This document shows, one piece after another, positions 1 through 9,040 of a stretch of DNA of 64,000 bases. Position numbers and translations under genes: made by a program. Position 1 is the stretch's first letter, and each line of letters opens with the position of its first letter. The notes under the pieces are model-generated. The model worked only from the letters and a program-made list of their open reading frames with translations. It was not told where the DNA came from and made no database searches. Source of the DNA: Helicobacter pylori (GTDB taxonomy: Bacteria; Campylobacterota; Campylobacteria; Campylobacterales; Helicobacteraceae); the NCBI RefSeq assembly GCF_009689985.1, contig NZ_QBAW01000005.1, forward strand, positions 100,714-164,713, written 5' to 3'.

Positions 1-196
1 ACCTGGGGTTTTAGGGTGTATCCAAGCGAGCGAATGCCTTAAATATTTTTTAGGGTTTGAAACTTTACTTATAAATACTTTACTTATAGCCGATATTAAA
101 ACGATGGATTTTAAAAAAATTCAAGCACCCAAAAACCCTGAATGTAGGGTTTGTGGCACGCATAAAATCACGCATTTACAAGATTATGAAATTTAG
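1..196 (+). CDS. 3' end of ThiF/MoeB-like adenylyltransferase (partial)
   Basis: Only the last 64 codons are in the window. They read PGVLGCIQASE, then end with CRVCG and a stop at 194-196. The VLG-x-IQA-x-E stretch and a late Cys-x-x-Cys are characteristic of the C-terminus of the E1-like ThiF/MoeB family, which adenylates the C-terminus of sulfur-carrier proteins such as ThiS or MoaD; the Cys pair usually helps bind structural zinc. The gene stops 15 bases before motA, so the two are probably cotranscribed. Which carrier protein it serves cannot be told from this fragment. Confidence 0.8.
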   Translation, partial: PGVLGCIQASECLKYFLGFETLLINTLLIADIKTMDFKKIQAPKNPECRVCGTHKITHLQDYEI

Positions 197-211
197 ATTA
201 AGGGGTAAGTT

Positions 212-985
212 TTGGATTTATCAACCATACTAGGCTTGGTATTGGCGGTCGCTTCTATTTCGTTAGGCGATATTTTAGAAGATGGCAACCCGTTGCACAT
301 TATCCATTTGAGTTCAGTCATTATCATCGTGCCTACTTCGCTTTTTGCCGCTATGACAGGCACGCATGCGCGTTATGTGAAAGCCGCTTACAAAGAGATA
401 AAAATTGTTTTTTTAAACCCTAAAATCAATTTGAACGAAACCATTAAAAATTTAGTGGAATTAGCCACTTTAGCCAGAAAAGATGGGGTGTTGAGTTTAG
501 AGGGGCGAGTGGCGCAAATTGAAGACGATTTCACCCGCAATGGCTTGTCTATGATCATAGATGGCAAGGATTTAAAATCCGTTAAGGAAAGCTTAGAAAT
601 CAGCATTGAGGAAATGGAAGAGTATTACCACGGTGCCGCTCATTATTGGGAGACTGCCGGTGAGACCGCTCCTACGATGGGGTTAGTGGGGGCGGTTATG
701 GGGCTTATGCTTGCTCTACAAAAACTAGACAACCCGGCTGAAATGGCAGCAGGGATCGCTGGGGCATTTACGGCTACTGTTACAGGGATTATGTGTTCTT
801 ATGCGATTTTTGGCCCTTTTGGGCATAAGCTCAAAGCTAAGTCTAAAGACATTATCAAAGAAAAAACCGTTCTTTTAGAGGGGATTTTAGGCATCGCTAA
901 CGGAGAAAACCCAAGGGATTTAGAAAACAAACTCTTAAACTACATCGCTCCCGGTGAGCCTAAAAAATCTCAATTTGAGGGCTAA
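212..985 (+). CDS. motA: Flagellar motor stator protein MotA
   Basis: Inner-membrane proton-channel subunit of the flagellar stator (MotA5MotB2), which turns the rotor using proton flow. The 257-residue product has two N-terminal hydrophobic helices, a cytoplasmic loop rich in charged residues (about 65-150) and two further helices near 155-205 with the family signature around ETAPTMGLVGAVMGL. The start is a TTG preceded by AAGGGG. An upstream ATG in frame is absent, so TTG fits the family length. motB follows after two bases, consistent with one operon and coupled translation. Confidence 0.97.
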   Translation: MDLSTILGLVLAVASISLGDILEDGNPLHIIHLSSVIIIVPTSLFAAMTGTHARYVKAAYKEIKIVFLNPKINLNETIKNLVELATLARKDGVLSLEGRVAQIEDDFTRNGLSMIIDGKDLKSVKESLEISIEEMEEYYHGAAHYWETAGETAPTMGLVGAVMGLMLALQKLDNPAEMAAGIAGAFTATVTGIMCSYAIFGPFGHKLKAKSKDIIKEKTVLLEGILGIANGENPRDLENKLLNYIAPGEPKKSQFEG

Positions 986-987
986 AG

Positions 988-1761
988 ATGGCTAAGAAAA
1001 ACAAACCCACCGAATGCCCCGCCGGCGAAAAATGGGCGGTTCCTTATGCGGACTTTTTGTCGTTGTTGCTCGCACTTTTTATCGCTCTTTATGCCATTTC
1101 AGCGGTCAATAAATCCAAAGTGGAAGCCTTAAAAACCGAATTTATTAAGATTTTTAATTACGCTCCCAAGCCAGAGGCGATGCAACCGGTTGTAGTGATC
1201 CCCCCTGATTCAGGGAAAGAAGAAGAGCAAATGGCGAGCGAAAGCTCCAAACCGGCTTCGCAAAATACCGAAACAAAAGCCACTATCGCTCGCAAAGGCG
1301 AAGGCAGTGTTTTAGAGCAAATTGATCAAGGCTCTGTTTTAAAGCTCCCTTCTAGTTTGCTGTTTGAAAACGCCACTTCAGACGCTATCAATCAAGACAT
1401 GATGCTCTATATTGAACGGATCGCTAAAATCATTCAAAAACTCCCTAAAAGGGTGCATATCAATGTAAGAGGTTTTACGGATAATACGCCTTTAACTAAA
1501 ACCCGTTTTAAAAGCCACTATGAATTAGCCGCCAATCGCGCTTATAGGGTGATGAAAGTCCTTATACAATACGGCGTGGATCCTAACCAATTGTCTTTTT
1601 CTTCTTACGGCTCTACAAACCCTATCGCGCCTAATGACTCCCTAGAAAACAGAATGAAAAACAATCGTGTGGAAATCTTTTTTTCAACCGATGCGAACGA
1701 TTTGAGTAAGATCCATTCTATTTTAGATGAAGAATTCAATCCCCACAAACAGCAAGAATGA
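988..1761 (+). CDS. motB: Flagellar motor stator protein MotB
   Basis: Partner of MotA; it anchors the stator to peptidoglycan. The 257-residue protein has a short cytoplasmic N-terminus, one membrane helix near residues 17-42 that starts with the invariant proton-carrying Asp22 (VPYADFL), a linker, and a C-terminal OmpA-like peptidoglycan-binding domain at about 115-240 with the typical GFTDNTP and NRVEIFF motifs. It lies two bases after motA and overlaps the next gene by four (ATGA). The length is normal and nothing looks damaged. Confidence 0.97.
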   Translation: MAKKNKPTECPAGEKWAVPYADFLSLLLALFIALYAISAVNKSKVEALKTEFIKIFNYAPKPEAMQPVVVIPPDSGKEEEQMASESSKPASQNTETKATIARKGEGSVLEQIDQGSVLKLPSSLLFENATSDAINQDMMLYIERIAKIIQKLPKRVHINVRGFTDNTPLTKTRFKSHYELAANRAYRVMKVLIQYGVDPNQLSFSSYGSTNPIAPNDSLENRMKNNRVEIFFSTDANDLSKIHSILDEEFNPHKQQE

Positions 1762-2204
1762 ATCGCATGAAACCAATTTTTTTGTTAATCTTTTTGTTGT
1801 TAGCGAGCCTTGTTGCTAGAGAAAAGGACGCTTCTTCAAACCTTTTTGATTTGATTGATAAGGGGATCAACAGAGAACAAGAATTAAAAGAGCAGGAGCA
1901 AAAAACGCGCTTGAAACTGGCTCAAAGCCCTTTAGTAGCGTTAGAGATTGTCCCCCAAGAAACGCCCTATTTAGAATGGCAAGGGGCTAGGGAGTCGTAT
2001 TATTTGAAGGTGAGCGCTGTGGTGGAGAGCGTGGTTATTTTAAAGATTGACATCAATCAAGGGCGTTCTTGCTCGCTCTACCCCACGCCTAAAAGCGTTT
2101 CTTTGGTTAGGAATCAAAGCGTAGCCTATGAAATTTTATGCGAAAACCAACCGCTATGGATAGAAGTGAGCACCAATTTAGGCAAACGCACCTTTCAGTT
2201 TTAA
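1758..2204 (+). CDS. Small exported protein downstream of motAB, unknown function
   Basis: A 148-residue protein with an N-terminal signal sequence (MNRMKPIFLLIFLLLASLVA) and no lipobox Cys, so probably periplasmic. Residues 30-55 are charged and may be helical; the C-terminal half is beta-rich and has two Cys (SCSLYP and ILCENQ) that could form a disulfide. The ATG overlaps the motB stop codon, so it is probably translated with motAB. That context suggests, but does not show, a role in stator assembly or motility. I do not recognise a family. Confidence 0.75.
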   Translation: MNRMKPIFLLIFLLLASLVAREKDASSNLFDLIDKGINREQELKEQEQKTRLKLAQSPLVALEIVPQETPYLEWQGARESYYLKVSAVVESVVILKIDINQGRSCSLYPTPKSVSLVRNQSVAYEILCENQPLWIEVSTNLGKRTFQF

Positions 2205-2268
2205 CCTACAACCAACATTAAAGAATGCCTTTAGCGTTTTAAAACCCCTTTATTCAAATAAGTTTGGT

Positions 2269-2274
2269 TATAAT
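2269..2274 (+). promoter_or_regulatory. -10 box (TATAAT) at the start of the betaine permease gene
   Basis: A perfect TATAAT whose last two bases are the first two of the ATG at 2273. Transcription from it would begin near 2281, which puts the true start at or after the ATG at 2282, or gives a leaderless message. Confidence 0.55.
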
Positions 2275-3934
2275 GCTAAGCATGGGCGTTTTTAAACAAT
2301 TGATCAGAGAATTGTATGAATGGTTGCTCCATTCTGTGGATGTAATTACGCAGCATTTAGTTGTTATGGTGTTAAAAATAAGCATGGTAAAATATTTGGT
2401 AAAAGAATTTCATGATCGCTTTATTTACTTTATAGATTTGATTGCACAGCATTTTATCATCGTTGCGCTTTCTAGTCTTCTCGTTCTGGTGTTTGGGGTT
2501 TTGATTGGGGTTTTTGTGTTTTATAACTCAAAGGCTAGGGCGTTTTTGCTCCCTGTGGTGAATTTTCTCTACACCATCCCATCGCTGGCGTTATTTGCGT
2601 TATTCATTCCTGTGATTGGGGTGGGGTTAAAAAACGCCCTTTTAGTGTTGGTCTTATACGGCTTATTACCCATTGTCCATAGCACTTATAACGCTTTTAA
2701 AGAGGTGCGAGAAGAAGTCATTAAGGCCGCTGTTGGGCTAGGGTGTAACCCCAAAGAGTTGTTTTTTAGGGTGCACTTCTTACTCGCTATCCCCCAAATT
2801 TTAGCGGGCTTAAGGGTTGCGGTGGTGATGTTAGTGGCGATGGCTGGGATCGGGGCGCTCATTGGGGCTGGAGGCTTAGGGCAGGCGATTTTTAGAGGGC
2901 TAAACACGCAAAATACCACGCTTTTAGTGGCGGGCAGTTTGATCATTGCTCTTTTTAGCGTTTTAGCGGATCAATTTGTGAGCGTTTTTCAGCATGAAAA
3001 CGCCTTGCAACGCCTATTTTCTCAAAACGCCACCCAAAAACAAAAAAGAAGAGTTTATACTAATTTAGCGGTGTTTCTTTTTTTATTGCTAGCGAGCGCT
3101 TTATGGCTCATTCCTAGAAACGCCATAGAAGAAAAGCCCTTAGTCGTGGCCACAAAACCTAACAGCGAGCAGTATATTTTGGGCGAAATTTTAAGCCTTT
3201 TGTTAGAAAAACACCATATCCCTATCAAGCGAGCGTTTGGTATTGGTGGGGGGACGATGAATATCCATCCGGCATTAATTAGGGGCGATTTTGATTTGTA
3301 TGTGGAATATACCGGCACCGCTTGGGTGAACACGCTCAAAAACCCTTTGACTCAAAAAGTGGATTTTGAAACGATTAAAAAGCGTTATGAGAAGGAATTT
3401 AATCTTTTATGGGTGGGGCTTTTGGGCTTTAATAACACCTATTCCTTAGCGATTTCTAAAGAAGACGCTCAAAAATACGCGATTGAAACTTTCAGCGATT
3501 TAGCCCTTCATAGCCAAAATTTTGATTTTGGCGCGGAGTTTGACTTTTTTGAAAGAGAGGACGCTTTTAAAGGCTTGGTGAAAGCTTATCGCTTTCATTT
3601 TAGAAGTTTGCATGAAATGGATATTAATTTGCGTTATAAGAGTTTTGAATCCCATAAGATCAACGCTTTAGATGTCTTCACTACAGACGCTCAAATCAAA
3701 GAATTGGATTTAAAGGTGCTTAAGGACGATAAAGGATTTTTCCCTAATTATCAGGCCGGTATTGTTATAAGAAAAGAAACTATAAAAAAGTATCCTGAAG
3801 CACTAGAAATCTTAGAAAAATTGAATGCAAAAATTAACGATGAGAAAATGCAGGATTTAAACTATCAGGTGGAAGTGTTGAAAAAAAGCCCTAAAATCGT
3901 GGCTAAAGAGTTTTTAGAAAGCTTGGGGTTATAG
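2273..3934 (+). CDS. proWX: Glycine betaine/choline ABC transporter, fused permease and substrate-binding protein
   Basis: Osmoprotectant importer of the OpuB/OpuC type, with permease and binding protein on one chain. About residues 55-235 are a five-helix permease with the EAA loop (KAAVGLGCNPKELFFRV); a further helix near 270-285 leads into an OpuAC-like periplasmic binding domain (about 290-550) with GIGGGTMNIHPAL and VEYTGTAW. The next gene codes for the ATPase. The first 50 residues hold a weak internal duplication (see findings). Candidate starts are TTG 2264, ATG 2273, ATG 2282 or ATG 2384; a -10 box overlapping 2273 argues for a later one. The substrate is inferred from the family. 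Confidence 0.88.
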   Translation: MLSMGVFKQLIRELYEWLLHSVDVITQHLVVMVLKISMVKYLVKEFHDRFIYFIDLIAQHFIIVALSSLLVLVFGVLIGVFVFYNSKARAFLLPVVNFLYTIPSLALFALFIPVIGVGLKNALLVLVLYGLLPIVHSTYNAFKEVREEVIKAAVGLGCNPKELFFRVHFLLAIPQILAGLRVAVVMLVAMAGIGALIGAGGLGQAIFRGLNTQNTTLLVAGSLIIALFSVLADQFVSVFQHENALQRLFSQNATQKQKRRVYTNLAVFLFLLLASALWLIPRNAIEEKPLVVATKPNSEQYILGEILSLLLEKHHIPIKRAFGIGGGTMNIHPALIRGDFDLYVEYTGTAWVNTLKNPLTQKVDFETIKKRYEKEFNLLWVGLLGFNNTYSLAISKEDAQKYAIETFSDLALHSQNFDFGAEFDFFEREDAFKGLVKAYRFHFRSLHEMDINLRYKSFESHKINALDVFTTDAQIKELDLKVLKDDKGFFPNYQAGIVIRKETIKKYPEALEILEKLNAKINDEKMQDLNYQVEVLKKSPKIVAKEFLESLGL

Positions 3935-3935
3935 C

Positions 3936-4577
3936 ATGAAAGAAATCGTTACAATAGAGAATGTGTCTTTTAACTACCACAATCGCGCTGTTTTTAAGGA
4001 TTTTAATTTAAGCATTGAAAAAGGGGATTTTTTATGCGTTTTAGGGGAGAGCGGGAGCGGTAAAAGCACGCTTTTGGGCTTGATTTTAGGGCTTTTAAAA
4101 CCCAGTTTGGGGAGCGTTAAAATCTTTAATGAGACCCTTTCAAACAACGCTTTTTTACGCCAAAAAATAGGCTATATCGCTCAAGGCAATTCCTTATTTT
4201 CTCATTTAAACGCTCTACAAAACATGACTTTTTGTCTTAATTTACAAGGCATAAACAAAGAAGCCGCTCAAAAAGAAGCCAAAGCCTTAGCGTTAAAAAT
4301 GGGGTTAGACGAGAGCCTTATGGATAAATTCCCTAATGAATTGAGTGGGGGGCAAGCCCAAAGAGTGGGCATTATTAGGGGGATTATCCACAAGCCAGAA
4401 CTCATTTTATTAGATGAGCCTTTTAGCGCTTTAGATAGTTTAAATCGTAAGAATTTACAGGATCTCATCAAAGAAATACACCAAAATTCTTGCGCTACTT
4501 TCATTATGGTAACGCATGATGAAAGCGAGGCGCAAAAGTTAGCCACAAAAACCCTAGAAATCAAAGCCCTTAAATAA
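3936..4577 (+). CDS. proV: ABC transporter ATPase for glycine betaine/choline uptake
   Basis: Cytoplasmic ATPase partner of the fused permease just upstream, one base away. The 213 residues contain Walker A (GESGSGKST), Q-loop, signature LSGGQ, Walker B (LILLDEPF) and the switch His (VTHDES). It ends right after the nucleotide-binding domain and lacks the CBS pair of E. coli ProV, so the ionic-strength sensor of that protein is absent. The short form is usual in this species. Confidence 0.9.
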   Translation: MKEIVTIENVSFNYHNRAVFKDFNLSIEKGDFLCVLGESGSGKSTLLGLILGLLKPSLGSVKIFNETLSNNAFLRQKIGYIAQGNSLFSHLNALQNMTFCLNLQGINKEAAQKEAKALALKMGLDESLMDKFPNELSGGQAQRVGIIRGIIHKPELILLDEPFSALDSLNRKNLQDLIKEIHQNSCATFIMVTHDESEAQKLATKTLEIKALK

Positions 4578-4588
4578 GAGCAATGATT

Positions 4589-4768
4589 TTAAGGCTCGTT
4601 TAAAAATTCTGGCGTGGTGTTGTTAGTGGGCGTTTGCATAGAAGAATTAGAGCTGTTTGAAGTTTTTTTAGCGGGTTTTTCATTGAATGGGGGGGCTTTA
4701 TAGCCGCAAGCTTGAATCGTTATCGCTACAAGTATTAAAAAGCATGTTAAGATCAGTTTATGGAACAA
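4589..4768 (-). CDS. Small LptM-like lipoprotein
   Basis: A 59-codon reading frame on the minus strand starting with TTG (4768-4766) behind a strong ribosome site AAGGAG eight bases upstream. The first 20 residues are a signal sequence ending ITIQA, followed by the lipid-accepting Cys21 and CGYKAPPFNE. A short lipoprotein beginning C-G-x-K-x-P is the hallmark of the LptM/YifL family, which in E. coli helps mature the LPS translocon LptDE. The tail is Ser/Thr/Asn/Pro-rich. The start overlaps the divergent gene beginning at 4760. Positions 4689-4695 are a C7 run on the coding strand. Family assignment rests on the motif only. Confidence 0.7.
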   Translation of the reverse strand: MFHKLILTCFLILVAITIQACGYKAPPFNEKPAKKTSNSSNSSMQTPTNNTTPEFLNEP

Positions 4769-5221
4769 AATATTTTCTCCTTACTCATTCAAAAAAAGTC
4801 TTATAAAAAGCTTGAAACTCTTTTGAAACTCAAAAAGCTTAAGGTTTTTATGCCTTTAAGTTTACAAGAAAATTTGCTTTTTATCTTCATAAAAGACTCT
4901 AAATTGCTTTTTGCGTTTAAAGATCTTTGGGCTTCTAAGGAATTTAACCAGCGATTCGCTAAAGAAATCAGCCATTTTTTGAACACGCAAGGGCATGCTT
5001 ATGGGTTTGATGAATTTAGCGCGTTAGAAATTTTAGGTTATGTGCCTAAAGATTCCTTAGAAAAAGCCAATTTTTATGCCCCCATTAAAAAACAAGCCCG
5101 TTTTTATCGCCCTAGCGCTTTAGGGTTGTTCCATAACCCCATTAAAGACGCCCGTTTGCATGAATGTTTTGAAAAAGCGCGCGCTTTGATCCACTACCAA
5201 CGAAGTTTTTTTGAGAAATGA
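4760..5221 (+). CDS. Conserved hypothetical protein, possibly DciA-like (DUF721)
   Basis: A 153-residue soluble basic protein ending immediately before uvrC with no gap. The first 85 residues (short helices, then a stretch ending LFIFIKDSKLLFAFKD) resemble DUF721/DciA proteins of related Campylobacterota, which help load the replicative helicase. The C-terminal 60 residues have no feature I recognise. The DciA idea is a pattern judgement. Its first bases overlap the divergent lipoprotein gene, so both starts deserve checking. Confidence 0.7.
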   Translation: MEQNIFSLLIQKKSYKKLETLLKLKKLKVFMPLSLQENLLFIFIKDSKLLFAFKDLWASKEFNQRFAKEISHFLNTQGHAYGFDEFSALEILGYVPKDSLEKANFYAPIKKQARFYRPSALGLFHNPIKDARLHECFEKARALIHYQRSFFEK

Positions 5222-7006
5222 ATGGCTGATTTATTGTCCAGTTTGAAAAACCTTTCTAATAGTAGTGGCGTGTATCAATATTTTGATAAAAACCGCCAAT
5301 TACTCTATATCGGTAAAGCGAAAAACTTAAAAAAGCGCATCAAAAGCTATTTTTCTATCCGCAATAATGAAATCACGCCCAATCATCGCACAAGCTTACG
5401 CATCCAAATGATGGTCAAACAAATCGCTTTTTTAGAAACCATTTTAGTGGAAAACGAGCAAGACGCTTTGATTTTAGAAAATTCTTTAATCAAGCAGCTC
5501 AAGCCCAAATACAACATTCTTTTAAGAGATGATAAAACTTACCCTTATATTTACATGGATTTTTCCACTGATTTCCCTATCCCTTTAATCACACGAAAAA
5601 TTTTAAAACAGCCTGGCGTTAAATATTTTGGCCCTTTTACGAGCGGGGCTAAGGATATTTTAGACAGCTTGTATGAATTGCTCCCGTTAGTTCAAAAGAA
5701 AAATTGCATCAAAGATAAAAAGGCATGCATGTTTTATCAAATAGAGCGTTGTAAAGCCCCATGCGAGAATAAAATCACCAAAGAAGAGTATTTGAAAATC
5801 GCTAAAGAATGTTTAGAAATGATTGAAAATAAAGACAAACTCATCAAAGAGCTTGAATTAAAAATGGAGCGCCTTTCTAATAACTTGCGTTTTGAAGAAG
5901 CCCTCATTTATAGGGACAGGATTGCAAAAATCCAAAAAATCGCCCCTTTCACTTGCATGGATTTAGCCAAACTCTACGATTTGGATATTTTTGCTTTTTA
6001 TGGCGCAAGCAATAAGGCGGTGTTAGTGAAAATGTTCATGCGCGGGGGTAAAATCATTTCTTCAGCGTTTGAAAAAATCCACTCCCTCAATGGGTTTGAC
6101 ACTGATGAAGCGATGAAACAAGCCATTATCAACCATTACCAATCGCATTTGCCTTTGATGCCTGAACAAATCTTATTGAGTGCTTGCTCTAATGAAGTGC
6201 TTAAAGAATTGCAAGAATTTATCTCTCATCAATATTCTAAAAAAATCGCTCTTAGCATTCCTAAAAAAGGCGATAAGCTCGCTTTAATAGAAATCGCTAT
6301 GAAAAACGCTCAAGAGATTTTTAGCCAGGAAAAAACCTCTAATGAAGATCTGATTTTAGAAGAAGCGCGATCACTTTTCAATTTAGAGTGCGTGCCTTAT
6401 AGGGTGGAAATCTTTGATGCAAGCCACCATGCCAACAGCCAATGCGTGGGGGGAATGGTCGTGTATGAAAATAACGCCTTCCAAAAAAACTCTTATCGGC
6501 GCTACCATTTAAAAGGCTCTAACGAATACGATCAAATGAGCGAATTGCTCACCAGAAGGGCTTTAGACTTTGCCAAAGAGCCACCGCCTAATTTGTGGGT
6601 GATAGATGGAGGGAGGGCGCAATTAAACATCGCTTTAGAAATTTTAAAAAGCAGTGGGAGTTTTGTAGAAGTGATCGCTATTTCTAAAGAAAAAAGGGAT
6701 TCTAAAGCTTATCGCTCTAAAGGGGGTGCTAAAGACATTATCCATACGCCTAACAATACTTTTAAATTGATCCCTAGCGACAAACGCTTGCAGTGGGTGC
6801 AAAAATTGCGCGATGAAAGCCACCGGTATGCGATAAACTTCCACAGATCCACTAAACTTAAAAACATGAAACAAATCGCTCTTTTAAAAGAAAAGGGCAT
6901 AGGAGAAGCCAGCGTGAAAAAATTGTTGGATTATTTTGGGAGTTTTGAAGCGATAGAAAAAGCGAGCGAGCAGGAAAAAAACGCCGTTTTAAAAAAACGA
7001 ATTTAA
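5222..7006 (+). CDS. uvrC: Excinuclease ABC subunit C
   Basis: Dual-incision nuclease of nucleotide excision repair, working with UvrA and UvrB. The 594-residue protein has an N-terminal GIY-YIG nuclease domain (GVYQYF at residue 16 and [10 protein letters not shown]), a Cys-rich stretch ([20 protein letters not shown]) near 165-185, a UVR domain binding UvrB at about 202-235, and the RNase H-like C-terminal nuclease ([20 protein letters not shown]). The last 45 residues form a short helix-hairpin-helix region. It follows the upstream gene without a gap, and homoserine dehydrogenase starts 10 bases later. Confidence 0.97.
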   Translation: MADLLSSLKNLSNSSGVYQYFDKNRQLLYIGKAKNLKKRIKSYFSIRNNEITPNHRTSLRIQMMVKQIAFLETILVENEQDALILENSLIKQLKPKYNILLRDDKTYPYIYMDFSTDFPIPLITRKILKQPGVKYFGPFTSGAKDILDSLYELLPLVQKKNCIKDKKACMFYQIERCKAPCENKITKEEYLKIAKECLEMIENKDKLIKELELKMERLSNNLRFEEALIYRDRIAKIQKIAPFTCMDLAKLYDLDIFAFYGASNKAVLVKMFMRGGKIISSAFEKIHSLNGFDTDEAMKQAIINHYQSHLPLMPEQILLSACSNEVLKELQEFISHQYSKKIALSIPKKGDKLALIEIAMKNAQEIFSQEKTSNEDLILEEARSLFNLECVPYRVEIFDASHHANSQCVGGMVVYENNAFQKNSYRRYHLKGSNEYDQMSELLTRRALDFAKEPPPNLWVIDGGRAQLNIALEILKSSGSFVEVIAISKEKRDSKAYRSKGGAKDIIHTPNNTFKLIPSDKRLQWVQKLRDESHRYAINFHRSTKLKNMKQIALLKEKGIGEASVKKLLDYFGSFEAIEKASEQEKNAVLKKRI

Positions 7007-7016
7007 AGGAAAAGAC

Positions 7017-8282
7017 ATGAAAAAAAGATTGAATATAGGGCTTGTGGGTTTAGGGTGTGTGGGGAGCGCGGTCGCTAAAATCTTACAAGAAAATCAAGAA
7101 ATCATTAAAGACAGGGCCGGTGTGGAAATTAAAATTAAAAAAGCGGTGGTGCGAGATGTGAAAAAGCACAAAGGCTATGCTTTTGAAATCAGTGATGATT
7201 TAGAAAGCTTGATAGAAGATAAAGAAATTGATATTGTTGTGGAGCTTATGGGTGGGGTTGAAGCGCCTTATCTTTTAGCTAAAAAAACTTTAGCCAAACA
7301 AAAAGCCTTCGTTACAGCCAATAAAGCCATGTTAGCGTATCACCGCTATGAATTAGAGCAAATCGCTAAAAACACCCCCATAGGCTTTGAAGCGAGCGTG
7401 TGCGGAGGTATCCCTATTATCAAGGCTTTAAAAGACGGCTTGAGCGCTAATCATATCCTTTCTTTTAAAGGGATTTTAAACGGCACGAGCAATTACATTT
7501 TAAGCCAGATGTTTAAAAATCAAGCGAGCTTTAAGGACGCTTTGAAAGACGCGCAGCATTTAGGCTATGCGGAATTGAACCCTGAATTTGACATTAAAGG
7601 CATTGATGCGGCGCACAAATTGTTGATTTTAGCGTCTTTAGCGTATGGCATTGACGCGAAATTAGAAGAAATCTTGATTGAAGGCATTGAAAAAATAGAG
7701 CCAGACGACATGGAGTTTGCTAAAGAGTTTGGTTATAGCATTAAACTTTTAGGCATCGCTAAAAAACACCCAGATTGCATTGAATTAAGGGTGCATCCAA
7801 GTATGATTAAAAACGAATGCATGCTTTCTAAAGTGGATGGGGTGATGAACGCTATCAGCGTTATAGGGGATAAGGTGGGCGAAACTTTGTATTATGGGGC
7901 TGGGGCTGGGGGAGAGCCTACCGCAAGCGCGGTCATTAGCGATATTATAGAAATCGCAAGGAAAAAAAGCTCTCTAATGCTAGGCTTTGAAACCCCTCAA
8001 AAACTCCCCCTAAAACCTAAAGAAGAAATCCAATGCGCTTATTATGCACGCTTGTTAGTGAGCGATGAAAAAGGGGTTTTTTCTCAAATCAGCGCGATTT
8101 TAGCCCAAAATGATATTTCGCTCAACAATGTTTTGCAAAAAGAAATCCCGCATTCCAACAAGGCTAAAATCTTATTTTCCACGCACACCACCAACGAAAA
8201 ATCTATGCTGAACGCCCTTAAAGAGCTTGAAAATTTACAAAGCGTGTTGGATACCCCTAAAATGATCCGTTTGGAAAATTGA
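7017..8282 (+). CDS. hom: Homoserine dehydrogenase
   Basis: Reduces aspartate semialdehyde to homoserine with NAD(P)H, on the route to threonine and methionine. The 421-residue product has the Rossmann motif [13 protein letters not shown] at 9-21, the homoserine dehydrogenase core with [11 protein letters not shown] and [16 protein letters not shown], and a C-terminal ACT domain (about 345-415) normally used for feedback control by threonine. The ribosome site is AAAGGAAAAG. The gene ends directly at the ATG of the yraN-like gene. Confidence 0.96.
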   Translation: MKKRLNIGLVGLGCVGSAVAKILQENQEIIKDRAGVEIKIKKAVVRDVKKHKGYAFEISDDLESLIEDKEIDIVVELMGGVEAPYLLAKKTLAKQKAFVTANKAMLAYHRYELEQIAKNTPIGFEASVCGGIPIIKALKDGLSANHILSFKGILNGTSNYILSQMFKNQASFKDALKDAQHLGYAELNPEFDIKGIDAAHKLLILASLAYGIDAKLEEILIEGIEKIEPDDMEFAKEFGYSIKLLGIAKKHPDCIELRVHPSMIKNECMLSKVDGVMNAISVIGDKVGETLYYGAGAGGEPTASAVISDIIEIARKKSSLMLGFETPQKLPLKPKEEIQCAYYARLLVSDEKGVFSQISAILAQNDISLNNVLQKEIPHSNKAKILFSTHTTNEKSMLNALKELENLQSVLDTPKMIRLEN

Positions 8283-8627
8283 ATGCGTTTTTTAAACAAC
8301 AAACATAGAGAAAAAGGCTTAAAGGCTGAAGAAGAAGCTTGCGGATTTTTAAAAACGCTGGGTTTTGAAATGGTGGAGAGGAACTTTTTTTCACAATTTG
8401 GCGAAATTGATATTATCGCTTTGAAAAAAGGGGTTTTGCATTTCATTGAAGTCAAAAGCGGGGAAAATTTTGATCCCATTTATGCGATCACGCCGAGCAA
8501 ATTGAAAAAGATGATTAAAACGATCCGCTGTTATTTGTCTCAAAAAGATCCCAATAGCGATTTTTGCATTGACGCTCTTATTGTGAAAAATGGTAAATTT
8601 GAGCTTTTAGAAAATATCACTTTTTAG
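8283..8627 (+). CDS. UPF0102 family protein YraN
   Basis: A 114-residue member of the UPF0102/YraN family, which has a nuclease-like (Holliday-resolvase-type) fold and no firm function. The family pattern is clear: G-x-x-AE-x-x-A-x-x-x-L near the N-terminus, then FGEIDIIA with Asp44 and FIEVKSG with Glu-x-Lys, the residues that would form a PD-(D/E)XK centre. Its ATG directly follows the stop of hom. Family assignment is firm; activity is unproven. Confidence 0.88.
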   Translation: MRFLNNKHREKGLKAEEEACGFLKTLGFEMVERNFFSQFGEIDIIALKKGVLHFIEVKSGENFDPIYAITPSKLKKMIKTIRCYLSQKDPNSDFCIDALIVKNGKFELLENITF

Positions 8628-8673
8628 ATTTTTATCAAAAATCAATGCGTTTTTATTAACATTCTTAAGCTAA

Positions 8674-8679
8674 TATAAT
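8674..8679 (+). promoter_or_regulatory. -10 box for trxA-trxB
   Basis: TATAAT 37 bases before the trxA ATG, in an AT-rich stretch without a clear -35 box, typical of the vegetative promoters of this species. Confidence 0.6.
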
Positions 8680-8715
8680 TCTCGTTAATCAAAATCATAT
8701 ATTTAGGAGTAACCA

Positions 8716-9036
8716 ATGAGTCACTATATTGAATTAACTGAAGAAAATTTTGAAAGCACCATTAAAAAAGGGGTTGCGTTAGTGGATTTTTGGGCGCCAT
8801 GGTGTGGTCCTTGTAAGATGCTATCCCCTGTGATTGATGAATTAGCTAGCGAATATGAAGGTAAGGCTAAGATTTGTAAAGTCAATACCGATGAGCAAGA
8901 AGAATTGAGTGCGAAATTTGGGATTAGAAGTATTCCTACGCTTTTATTCACAAAAGATGGCGAAGTAGTCCATCAGTTGGTGGGCGTGCAAACTAAAGTT
9001 GCTTTAAAAGAGCAATTGAACAAACTTTTAGGCTAA
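8716..9036 (+). CDS. trxA: Thioredoxin
   Basis: Cytoplasmic disulfide reductase. The 106 residues include the active site WCGPCK with Cys30 and Cys33, and the cis-proline loop RSIPTL. AGGAG lies seven bases before the ATG. trxB, which re-reduces it, begins four bases after the stop, so the pair forms one oxidative-defence operon with its own promoter at 8674. Confidence 0.98.
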   Translation: MSHYIELTEENFESTIKKGVALVDFWAPWCGPCKMLSPVIDELASEYEGKAKICKVNTDEQEELSAKFGIRSIPTLLFTKDGEVVHQLVGVQTKVALKEQLNKLLG

Positions 9037-9040
9037 TAGC

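Noticed and set aside
8084..8479. 131-codon frame opposite hom and yraN
   Set aside because: It overlaps two well-supported genes and has no recognisable features.
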